The notes beneath the pieces are model-generated. The model ran no database searches. It was not told where the DNA came from and saw only the letters and a program-made list of their open reading frames with translations. From the NCBI RefSeq assembly GCF_963576545.1, contig NC_083636.1, positions 6,340,356 through 6,404,355 on the forward strand: a DNA stretch of 64,000 nucleotides, given 5' to 3'. A program made the translations under genes and the position numbers. This DNA is from Limanda limanda (lineage: Eukaryota > Chordata > Actinopteri > Pleuronectiformes > Pleuronectidae). Positions 38,324-48,090 of the stretch are shown piece by piece; position 1 is the first letter of the stretch; each line of letters opens with the position of its first letter.

Positions 38324-40404
38324 GATTATAACCCTGTCAATATGCCTTCATATATCTCATCCTGCTCTGTTATTTAAATTTAAATATACATGTATTTTAA
38401 ATTAGCTTTTTTACTCTCCCTCCTCCCTGACCTCCTTCCTCTCCTCCTCCAGGTTGATTTCAAGGATCTCCCCATCATCAGCCCGTTGTAGGGCTCCTCA
38501 CACCATGAACCACGCTGCGTCCGAGTCCGTCCGAGATCCAGGACGACAGGACACACACATACACGGAACTGTTTGTACTGAGTGTATACAAGCTGACTGA
38601 AGGGTTTTTGCACAAATCACATGTGCAGGATTTTTCCTGGACACATTCAATGCTTACGCCTGACTGCACTACCCAGAATGCATCAGCCGACTCCCTTCCA
38701 CTGTCCACGGGGGGACACAGAAATCGTGTCTTCGCTCGCTTCACCGCAGCTCACGCCTCCACAGACTGTGGGAGCGACGCTGCACCGGGACGATCGAGTT
38801 CACTCACAACCGACGCTGCTTCAGGTGGACTGACCCCTCGACCCGTTCAGGGAGAGAGGGGTGACCTTGTTTTTTTAACCATTGAAACTTTTAAGTAACA
38901 GATTATTACAGGAAGTGCAGCTGCCAAACAGGAGAACAGAAGATTTTTATTTTCTTTGTGGGACAACTTGCTTCTTTTTTCCCCCGAACCCCGAACTCCT
39001 CACTTTCTTGTTTTTAATTTTGTTTGAGATTCAGATTTATGTTTGTCCGTTACTACACCGACCGACTCAACGCTGTGAAGGAAGCTTAACAAGTCTCTGT
39101 GTGCGTCTAATGCCAAAGCAGCAACTACGGGCATTATAGTTTCAGCTGAAAGGGCGGGAAGCGACCTGAGGGGGATGGACACGGAGGAGAAAGTCCAGGG
39201 TGGGTGGCCTGGGTTATTTAGACTATATTTCATTTACGACAAATGATTTTACATGTTGCATGACGTGCTTGTTTTAATTGTCTTGATGTCATTAGTACGC
39301 GTCACTTTGTTTTGTTTTGTTATACCTCTTTTTCTATCAATCCATCCACTGTTCCTGAATGTGTGTGAAGAAAAGACGCACAGGAACAGAACGAGATCAG
39401 AGAAGCGATACGGGCCTGTCACAGAGCACCAGCATGACCACATTACTTCAATAGTTAGTCAGAAAATATTAGAATATAGATATTCTGCTAATACTAGACT
39501 CCAAAGAAACAATTACTTCGTTCTTTGGAAATGGTTTAATGTCGTTTTTTTTCTCTAAGACATTAAACAGTATCAATTCATAGATAGAAATTAGACTCAG
39601 TGAAATTGGATCCAATCTGGTTATTTTTCACTTTCATGATATAAATAGTCATCAATTAAACTAAATAGTCAAAAGTCAAAGCAAATAATAATTCTGCATC
39701 GTCCAAGACAGTGTCTTCAAATTGATTATTTTGCTTTTTTCACAGATATTAAGTTTAAAAGATTTGAAATTTGAGGAAAAACCTATTTCAGCTCGTTGTC
39801 CTGGTTACAACATTAAATAAATTAATTAAATCAGCCATTTTATTACTCAAAGAAAAAGTATGGCTACAATATAATTTACTACCTAGAGACCATTTTAAGA
39901 AGAGTCTATAAAGGTTTGATTATGTAAGCGTCACTGATAAGATGAAAAATTTATAAATAGATGTTCTTAGTGGAATGCACCTGATGTTGTGAGCTCTCAC
40001 AATCACAGCTATCATGCTGCTGCAAAGTGGAGACAGACCAGGACATGGATTGTGGACAGTTACTATGGCAACAAGTAGCAGCTTGTGTCCACAGCAGTTG
40101 GCTCACGTCCAGTGTGTAGGGATGAATGTTGATGGGGGGGTTTGCTGACGTGATTTCTTGCACGTCTGGTGAAGTTTAGGATGAAATTAAAAAGTGGGGC
40201 ATTGACACAGAATCAATAGGATTGAACAGCTGCAGTTAAAGTTTATACTGGGGTTAAGGTTAGAGTTAGAATGACATGGCAGAGAACAGGACTCACAATA
40301 TACTGAACTGTCGAGCTTCCACTTTGAAAGTCCAGTTAATGCAGCTGAGTCCGAGCATGGTTGTGTGTGGGCGTGTGCACCAGCCGACGTAGCAGCTTAT
40401 CTTG

Positions 40405-40600
40405 ATCACCCCCTGGTGGCTAGCTGCAGTATCGGTCAGAAACCCTGCCTACTAAAATACACGTTAAATCCATTTTTCTCAAATGTGTTTTCTGTCAATT
40501 TAGGTGATTCCCATCACACCGATGACTGACCTTCAAAGTGCAAGATGGCAGCAGCTGTATACAGAATATTTTATTATCCATCTTTATATACAGTCCATGA
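40405..40600 (+). mobile_element. palindromic MITE-like element, copy 2 (CCCCCTGGTGGC family)
   Basis: It starts around caccccctggtggctagctg and cagtatcggtcagaaaccc, continues gtgttttctgtcaatttagg, and ends atctttatatacagtccatg. The end is an approximate inverse of the start of copy 1 at 19,359. Its CACCAGGGGG core (minus strand) is CTCF-like. It lies in the inferred il11ra 3'UTR. Confidence 0.55.
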
Positions 40601-40999
40601 TTTCACCGTTTGAGAGACTTACAGTTACAGGGGGCAGCTTACGTTAAAACCTTTCTTTCCTCCTTTTGTTTCTGTCGGCCCGGCTGTTCTATGTTCTGTT
40701 GATCCAAAGCTGTGTAGTTTTTCAGATTGACTGACTGTGTAGTTTGTATCAGAAACACAAGGTGCATATAAGTCGAACTCTTTCCGGTTTGACGACTGTA
40801 TGCTCTCTCAAGCTAGCTCGACATATTATGCATGAATCCAGTTGAAGCTTTTTTTTGTATATTATTGTATATCACACTTTAAAAAAAAAAAGTACATATG
40901 TATGTTATACGTGATGTTTATATGTAGAGAAAAAAACGTCTTTGGGATAGTTTCACACACATGGTTTAACTCAGTCAGTAGATTAGCAGTTGAAATTTA

Positions 41000-41215
41000 A
41001 TGAGTTCTTTGTTGGCAAATGTTCCATCCTTCCACCAAGTTTCGTGGAAATCTGGTCCGTTGTTTTTTGGCAATCCTGTTCACAACCAAACAGACAGTGA
41101 AAAGGAAGATCTCTTCACAAAGTTTGGTGGACATTGGTTTGGTAGTTTTTGCGTAATCCTGCTAACAACAACAACAACAACAACAACATCGTCACAGGTG
41201 GAAACAAAACCTCTT
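41000..41215 (+). mobile_element. interspersed repeat copy with (AAC)n
   Basis: It contains ccaccaagtttcgtggaaat, caaccaaacagacagtg, agtttggtggacattgg and gcgtaatcctgctaac, then an AAC micro-repeat (about 41,165-41,190) and ggtggaaacaaaacctc. Phrase order matches the repeat at 30,440-30,715. Confidence 0.5.
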
Positions 41216-42175
41216 TTGTGTAGTTAGAATTCGGATTTTAACATCTATCTTCTAAGTTTCTATAGAATCAGTAATTTCTGTAACATTTCAATGCAAATTC
41301 TTGAAAGTGCCACAAGGGAGATTCCTGGTGTAAAACATCTACTGACTGAAAATAACCCATGTGTGCAGAAACTTCCCCCTGTTGTGTGTTTGTGTCTTTT
41401 CTCCCCAGTTATATGAAGCTGTTGTTACTGTACATTTACTGTATGGACAATGTGTTTACTGAATTTGTCTTCGTCCAACGTGCGTTCCCAAGTTCACTGT
41501 TCACCTTCGTTCACGTCTTCGTTTTCAGATGAACCACAAATTGATCTTTATTTCTTCCTGTTTCAACTCTAACACAGAAAGCAAAACCATTTTATTTTAT
41601 CTTACTTTGAAAGGTAGATAAAGTTTAGATGGGTGTTTAAACCGGAAATCTATAAAGCCTTTAAACTAAAATACTTTTAGAGTATACTTTATTAATTGTT
41701 AAATTAAGATAGCTATATTTTTAATCAAAAGTTTAGATTTTCTGGTACAAGAATATAATTTTTTAACAATTTAAGCAGGAAAAAAAAGCGAGACTTCTCC
41801 CTAAAAGATTTTTTTATAATAAAATTAAATATCGACCATCCTTCACATTGAGTTTAATGTGGGTGATGTTTAGTATCTGAGCGTTTTCCACCCTGTCCAT
41901 TCAGGTTCTTGTCATTTTGTCTCTATCTGTCACTTCAGTGGCGTTTTCTGTTTGTGTGAATGCACTTGTGTTTTTTCCTCCGTCTCCTCCATGATCCTCT
42001 GCAGTATGTGACAGCAGATGGAGCCTCTGCTGGTTTTAGTTCTTACGACTCAAATTACACTCAGGCGTCCATTCTCAGATGTACATAGTCTTTTTTTTTT
42101 TTTTGCTTCATGTGTACGACAGATCTCACTATAAGCTGTTTTGTTTTTTCTCCCCGTCTTTGTATGTTTCTGTGA

Positions 42176-42181
42176 AATAAA
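42176..42181 (+). terminator. il11ra: polyadenylation signal, probable end of il11ra
   Basis: AATAAA sits in tgtgaaataaagac, preceded by a T-rich and TGT-rich stretch and followed by a T-rich element near 42,215. Cleavage would fall around 42,195-42,205. Confidence 0.6.
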
Positions 42182-42199
42182 GACTATTTTATCACAACT

Positions 42200-43535
42200 T
42201 GTAACTTCTGGGCTTTATTTTTTTGTATCTGATGAATCTCAGCTTTCCTGCGTCTTCCTCTGTCTGTGGCATCGGTTGTAATGTCAACTGTCTGGTGTCC
42301 AGAACATTTAAAACAATGGTGCAAGTAGCCTCGGAACAAATGAGCCATTGATGGAGACGCTCCCTCGTGTCTCTGTCACATCGTTGGGATCTTTCAAGAA
42401 TTGACCACATTTCGCCTGGAGGACGTCGCTTCTTGTAGCAGCGTCTTCCTGGAGAGTTTCCATTATCTGACTGTGACGGTTTCTGATGAATCCCAAATGC
42501 TCAAGCTGCCTTTTGTTGTCTTTGTGAAAGAGGCCTTTAAGACGTACAACTGGTTGAAAATTGCTGCGGCATTCGGGGCTCCACTTCCCATATTGCAAAC
42601 ATGTTGTCATGCAGGGTTCAGCTAATGAAGTCCAGGGTCCTCGGCTGTTCTCTCAGTTGGACGACTTCTGTGTCTTTGTAGACGAGGACATCTTCACTGA
42701 CGTATCTTTGGCTGCTTCTTTTGCTGGATAACAGTGGAGAAAACATCCAGACAAACAAAAGCGGATTAGTTATGGACATTTACTTAGTGTCTGTACGTGT
42801 AGATTCAATTCTGGTACTTTCAAATTAGGTACAAGTATTTACTTGGACTCACTGGTTAGATTTTGCTGGTCAAAGGTCAAGGGGGCCTCAGAAAACATGA
42901 TTTTGGCCTTGTGTTTGACACCAAACAGACTCGGTCATCACTTGGACTTGAAGATGACGTGATTTGCTTTCAGTGCTCGAAGGTCAAAGGTCACAGTGAA
43001 TTTAAAATGAATCTGGATTTTTTTTTTCATGTAGATAAAAACTGCACTTGTTGCTTATGAATTCAACTTGAACTTCCTCACTGAAAAGTTTCTTCTTCTT
43101 TTAAACATAACACACACACACAGACGAAGAATAAGATAAACAGCCTGTCATCACAATGACTCAGGCAGCTTATCACTGTTGCTTGAACTTCATGTTCTTT
43201 ACAAACTGATAAGAATATGTTATTGTTCTGTGCAGGGTGAGGTGGGGCTGGAGAGAGCAAACATCTTAAGTAATAAACCTAAACTTACATTTTACAAAGT
43301 CCTTTAAAATGTAAATTTAGATTTAAACAGTTGTTTTTTGTTTTATTCATCATTTCCGGCCAATAACTGTTTGTTTATGTTGGTGAAAAGAATTATTACA
43401 CTTCAGCATCTTTTCAACTTATAGCAAAAACATTTACTAGTAGAAACCTGATTGAAAGTCTCATTTTCATTCATTATACCAGTTTAAATCCACTGTGTGA
43501 ATGTGCCACGTGTATTAATGTAAACCCACAGATTA
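42200..43535. other. gap between the convergent il11ra and tmem267 3' ends
   Basis: No gene is supported. An interspersed repeat lies at 42,865-43,020. The 100- and 74-residue open frames around 42,308-42,625 overlap each other on opposite strands and show no recognisable domain. Confidence 0.45.
42865..43020 (+). mobile_element. interspersed repeat rich in AGGTCA direct repeats
   Basis: ggtcaaaggtcaaggggg, gattttggccttgtgt, cacttggacttgaagatg and cgaaggtcaaaggtcacag follow the order of a common teleost repeat built around 'aaggtcaaaggtcaaggtcac...ttttggcc'. It carries AGGTCAAAGGTCA, a perfect DR1 nuclear-receptor site, near 42,980, and a near-perfect one near 42,872. Confidence 0.5.
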
Positions 43536-45745
43536 TATACATGATAGATTTTATTGAGATAAAAAGAACACTGCGTGAAAACTTCCAAGCTATTCACATT
43601 TTCTCCAGATGAAAAACAAAACTGGAAAAAACCCAACGACAAATAAATAACATAAAATGTGCAAAATCCAACGTAATATTGCATCAATGAAGGTCACGTG
43701 GTAAAAAATAAGCAGCAGAGAATGAGATTGTGTTTGACAGCGAATGACACAAGTGAAGGTGAGACCACAGCTTCCATGTCCGTTCTGTTCAGCAGAGCTA
43801 AAGATGGTGAAAGATTTAATAAAATGTCACTAACTTCTGCTTTGAACTGTGTTTGCATAATTCCACTGTAAAACGATAATTAAAATAAATCGGAACATAA
43901 TTTAAATAAAGATTAAAGTGCGAAAAAATAAGAAAAGAAAACCTATAAAACACCCAAACAACAAAATATATAAATAAAGATTCTTAACTGAATCTCATGT
44001 ACCATTTCTATCTCATTTCACGACTCTGAGCACAGACTCCACAGAGAGAAAATATATTGAGTTATCAAAAGTGAAAGTAATCGAGAATCACTACAGCTCA
44101 CTGCCGCCACCTAGCGAACAAAAAGCACCACTACAACAGCTTCACAAGAAAAGAACCAAATCTGATGGAATTTGAAAAATTGTTACGTCTCAGATTTGAG
44201 AAGTTTTCAACATAAAACTAAAATCAGTTTCAGTTGGAAAAAAAATTGGCCATTTTATATTTCAATTCAATCATGTACATTCAATAGTACAAGCCTCTAA
44301 AACCCATTAAATACACTGGATTAAATATTTTGTACCAATTAAAAAGCAGTATTAACAATACTGTTTAAGAATGTGTGTGTATGTGTGTGATCAGTCTACA
44401 GCTATAAGAGTGTGTGATGATTTCAGCTGTGTCTTAGTGATTTATAATATTTATGAATGACATCCCTCATCACTGAAAAGCCAATTAAGAATTCCAACAT
44501 GTCGACTCTACTGTACATTATCATTTAAGTACAGTAGCATAAGAAGAAAATAGCAACAGGTCACATACAGCAAGTTAACATGTAATATGTAGATATTACT
44601 TTCAATGAACACAGTATTGTAAAGGTTACTCCCTTGAATGTTTATTATAATTACACAAGAATCTGCCGAGTTGAACTTTAAATTAACTTAAGAGCTTCCG
44701 AAATAATTTGTCATAGTTTCACTTTTGTTGCAGCAACTGAGCCAAATCCGTAGATTCACATAGAACTATGATGGAGCTTCCTGTTTAAAAGTGGACAAAG
44801 AATTGTTTTACAAAGTAATAATCCAGAAAGAAATGTACAGCATCTTCAACAGAGCATCTTATAAGTGAAATAATTCTCCCTCCTCTCCCTGGGAATGAGG
44901 ACGTGTGTTTCCAGCCAAATCAAACAAAGCTAAGGTCAAGATGCTGTAAACATCATAAACAAACAAGGAGTAACCACAAGGTCAAGAAACTCCACAATCA
45001 TCGTCCATCTCAAAAGTTTGGCACTGAAAACCGCTGCTGCAACTCAGAGCTGCAGAAACTGGCTCCTGTTAAAGCTCGATCGGAGATTAAGTGAAAGTCA
45101 CAGATGATTGTTGTTGTTTTGTGGTGGTTATTAAATGTTCTTTTAAAGTATATTGACTTTGACTGCTATGGCAGACGAAGAAGTTTCTAAGCACAGTGGA
45201 GTAAATGTGGTGAGAGTGACACTGCTGACAACACGTGCCGGTGTCCAGCAGCCTGTGGTTGACCTGTGGTTGACCTTTGGTTGAATTTTCCTGGAGTAAG
45301 GACGAGGGCGGCTCGTGGTAGTGAAGGTGTGAAGAGTTCAGGGGCATGAGACGTGATGTGAACACTTGTAGGTTCGAGTCCCTCGTGTTGGTGAAGACGA
45401 GCAGCCATCGACAAGTCTCTGCTGAACGATGAGTCAAAGCTTTAAAAGGTCAGAGACAGTTACTGAAGAGCAGCAGAGAAAAAAGTAAAACGTGATTGAC
45501 ACCTGATTTTGAAAAGCTAATTTGTTCCAATCTTTTTCTTCTTCATCTCACAGCAACCGTTTCTTCATCCAGCAAATAAATCAGAAAAAGATTGATTTGT
45601 CCTTCCAGCAAAAATCTTTCAAATACAATTTCCACGAAACTTAAGTCACGAACATCCTCCAGTTATTTCAAGTAAGTAAAAGTTGTTTCTCACATTTCTA
45701 TCCACACGGGATCAGCACCAGACGCCACTGGTGAGTCAGTGGCCT
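43535..45745 (-). other. tmem267: tmem267 3'UTR (inferred extent)
   Basis: Sequence between the TAG stop and the first good minus-strand AATAAA (plus-strand TTTATT, 43,550-43,555) is AT-rich, without CA microsatellites or recognised repeats. That fits a long 3'UTR of about 2.2 kb. A shorter UTR is possible. Confidence 0.4.
43550..43555 (-). terminator. tmem267: candidate polyadenylation signal for tmem267
   Basis: Minus-strand AATAAA within tctcaataaaatc. With the il11ra signal at 42,176, the two genes would end tail to tail about 1.3 kb apart. Confidence 0.4.
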
Positions 45746-46753
45746 CTAAACGTCAATGGCCACCCCGTGTTTGGTGGAGATCAAATCCCTGGTTCCCGTC
45801 AGATACATGAGCACCGAACACAGGTGGGGGAGCGTGGCCGTGGTGCTGATGTACAGCCAGTAGGGGATCGGTGCCGTGTGGCCGAAGGGACACAACCACA
45901 GCCCGTGGCGCACGGCATCCCGGACGTGGTGCGTCGCCATGGAGATGAAAATCATCCACGGCAGGGAGCACCAAGCGTCTTTGAGGCGTCCGATCCACAT
46001 GAGGAAGCGGAGGGAGAGACAGAGCACGGGGATGAGAGAGGAGCAGTGGAGGGGAGGACGCTGAGGGAGAGACACGGCAGCCTGGAAGGAGACAGGGAGA
46101 AGGAATCAGCTGTGAATACTTTGAAACTTGTTCTTTGGTCCGAGGAAATCAACCCTCAATATATACAAATATCAATACTTCAAACCATTTATTGGATGAG
46201 TTCTGCAGAATGTAAGAAAATGTCAAATAACTATCAAAACTTTGCTTGATTTCCATCACATTTCTTCTGGCACTTATTCGGTAAAAGATTTCAAATGTAA
46301 AAAACACATTGGATAAACAACCTTGATTAAAGGTGGCGCTCTTACCTTGAGTGACAGGGATCCAGCCATGTAGAAGTGGTCCAGGTCTATGATGGACGCC
46401 AGGAGACCAGCCAGAAGCACCTCGTACAGATCGCTCTTTTTCCTCAGTCCGATAACAACCGCCCACGACCACAGGCCCACCAACCCGTGTGTGGCGTTGT
46501 CCAGGGCGGCGCGCAGCCACAGGTGGTTTTGGATGACCGACATCTGGAGGGCGTGGTCGGCCACCACGCAGAACATCCCGAGTCCCGCAGACGCCAGCAG
46601 GGAGGCGGAGCTGAAAGTCTGTAGGAGGGCCTGAGCTTTCTCTGTCTCCACAGCCAGGCTGAGGGGGACAGGAGCCCCTTCGCCCCTCAGGCCCAGGCCC
46701 AGCAGGGGGGACGAGGAGGGGGAGGAGTCCAGCTTGGAGTAGAATCCTTGCAT
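45746..46753 (-). CDS. tmem267: transmembrane protein 267
   Basis: A small multi-pass membrane protein of unknown function. Two coding exons, 46753-46346 and 46081-45746, join in phase 0 (SLSLK|AAVSL) to give 247 aa. From residue 35 ([11 protein letters not shown]) it follows the 215-aa human TMEM267 closely: [51 protein letters not shown], and the C-terminus [10 protein letters not shown]. About 32 extra N-terminal residues (Ser/Pro/Leu-rich) arise by starting at the first in-frame ATG after the acceptor at 46,811-46,812. A start closer to the human one would need a non-ATG codon here. Hydrophobic segments lie near 51-66, 88-103, 111-123, 149-166 and 175-185, and around 209-232. Conserved His/Asp residues (D85, H89, D123, D125, H126, H148, H187, D191) recall YdjM/DUF457 proteins. 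Long open frames on the opposite strand and in the other minus frame (46,149-46,778) are shadows. Confidence 0.93.
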
Positions 46754-47085
46754 GTTGACAGACGGCTGGGGGGGCCAATCGCCACTGACGGTCAAAAAGA
46801 TTCAGGTAGACTAGAGGAGGAAGGAAGGAAGGAGAGGGATTAATGACGGCATCACCATCTTTCCTCTGCCTCCATATTCACACATTTGACAAGAAGTGGT
46901 CAGAGATCCATTCTGCTGTGAGGCCAAGATGGCGATTGTTGAGGGTGAGAATCATTCATCCTCTTTTACTCTCACCTTGACAGTTTGAGCGAAATCCAGA
47001 TTGTAATGCACTCAAACTATCAAGTGGGTATAGAAGTACATAAATTGCGACACATCTTCTACAGATATTAGACACGTGCAGCCAC

Positions 47086-47101
47086 AGGAGGGCAGTAAAT
47101 T
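47086..47101 (+). promoter_or_regulatory. CTCF-like motif in tmem267 intron 1
   Basis: gCCACAGGAGGGCAGTA agrees with the CTCF core (CCASYAGRKGGCAS-like) except at the variable positions. Motif match only; binding is not shown. Confidence 0.3.
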
Positions 47102-47216
47102 ACACCATGAAGGAAAGGAGGCATTTTTACATCAGGTCTGAGATGAGAGGAAATAAATCACTTCCACGATGGTGTCATTCTAATGAATTATAAGAATCAA
47201 GATAAATGGAAGAGAG

Positions 47217-47280
47217 GATATAGATAGATAGAGAGATAGAGAGATGGATGGATAGAGATAGATAGATAGATATATATGTG

Positions 47281-47378
<98 letters not shown>

Positions 47379-47473
47379 CATATGTATAGATGTATAGATA
47401 GATAGATATAAAGATATATGTATAGATGTTTAGATAGATAGATAGATAGATAGATGGATAGAGATGTATATAT

Positions 47474-47543
<70 letters not shown>

Positions 47544-47583
47544 GTATAGATAGATAGATATGTGGATAGATAGATAGATGGAT
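47217..47583. repeat. (GATA)n array, about 365 bp
   Basis: GATA/TAGA tetranucleotide repeats with perfect cores at 47,281-47,380 and about 47,477-47,542, joined by variant GATG/GTATA units. It sits in tmem267 intron 1 and explains the Ile-Tyr-Leu-Ser repeat frame on the minus strand. Confidence 0.98.
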
Positions 47584-47947
47584 TTATTTCTGGTCTGGAG
47601 GTTAAAGATGCAGCTGGTTGACTCCTTGTTTAACCTGATGGAGCGGACACAGTGTTTTCATGGTGTGAATCTACAGATGAAGTTAAATCAGATTCTGTTT
47701 CTCACGCAACACTGTGAAATGTAGGACAGAGTCATGTGACATCTGAATCCACAACAAGTCCTCCATCTCCTGCAGGAACAAACGTTCTAGATCCTCAGTA
47801 TGAAACAGGAAGTAGCTTCTAGTTTATAATTCTGCACCTGCTCACAGCTGCTGGTGAACGTTAGCATGCTAACTGGGGTTAGCGCCGTTTTAATGTCATT
47901 CATTATTCTTTATCAATCATCATCTTCAAAAAAACACCAGCATCAAT

Positions 47948-48090
47948 GGGGCTAACAGTTAGCTCAAAGCTAACCGGCTAACCGGCTAGCAGTGACAGAT
48001 GAGGCTAACGGCTAGCTCAGAGCTAACCGGCTAGCAGTGACAGATGAGGCTAACGGCTAGCTCAAAGCTAGCCGGCTAGCAGTGACAGAT
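47948..48090. repeat. 45-bp minisatellite of GCTAAC/GCTAGC motifs near tmem267 exon 1
   Basis: Two exact-length 45-bp units (48,001-48,045 and 48,046-48,090) begin gaggctaacggctagctc and end ggctagcagtgacagat. They differ at two positions. A third unit at 47,948-48,000 is longer by an internal ctaaccgg repeat. Related GCTAGC/GTTAGC words continue on both sides (47,865-47,885 and 48,128-48,152). The block lies 180-320 bp from the likely tmem267 start. Confidence 0.93.

Larger units (their letters stand above)
38453..42200 (+). other. il11ra: il11ra 3'UTR terminal exon (inferred)
   Basis: A strong pyrimidine tract and acceptor (ctcctcctccag, AG at 38,451-38,452) partner the donor at 37,557 that lies one base after the stop codon. 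The downstream boundary is inferred from the AATAAA at 42,176. Earlier signals (ATTAAA near 39,561, AATAAA near 39,815) could give shorter transcripts. Two interspersed repeats lie inside, at 40.4 and 41.0 kb. RNA evidence would be needed for exact ends. Confidence 0.55.

Noticed and set aside
45683..46249. 188-residue plus-strand open frame
   Set aside because: Antisense shadow of tmem267 exon 3. Charged, low-complexity composition with no domain.
46149..46778. 209-residue minus-strand open frame over tmem267 exon 1
   Set aside because: It is the wrong frame of a GC-rich coding exon. The frame starting at 46,753 matches TMEM267 and splices in phase to the next exon.
47175..47381. Ile-Tyr-Leu-Ser repeat protein on the minus strand
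   Set aside because: Translation of the GATA array.
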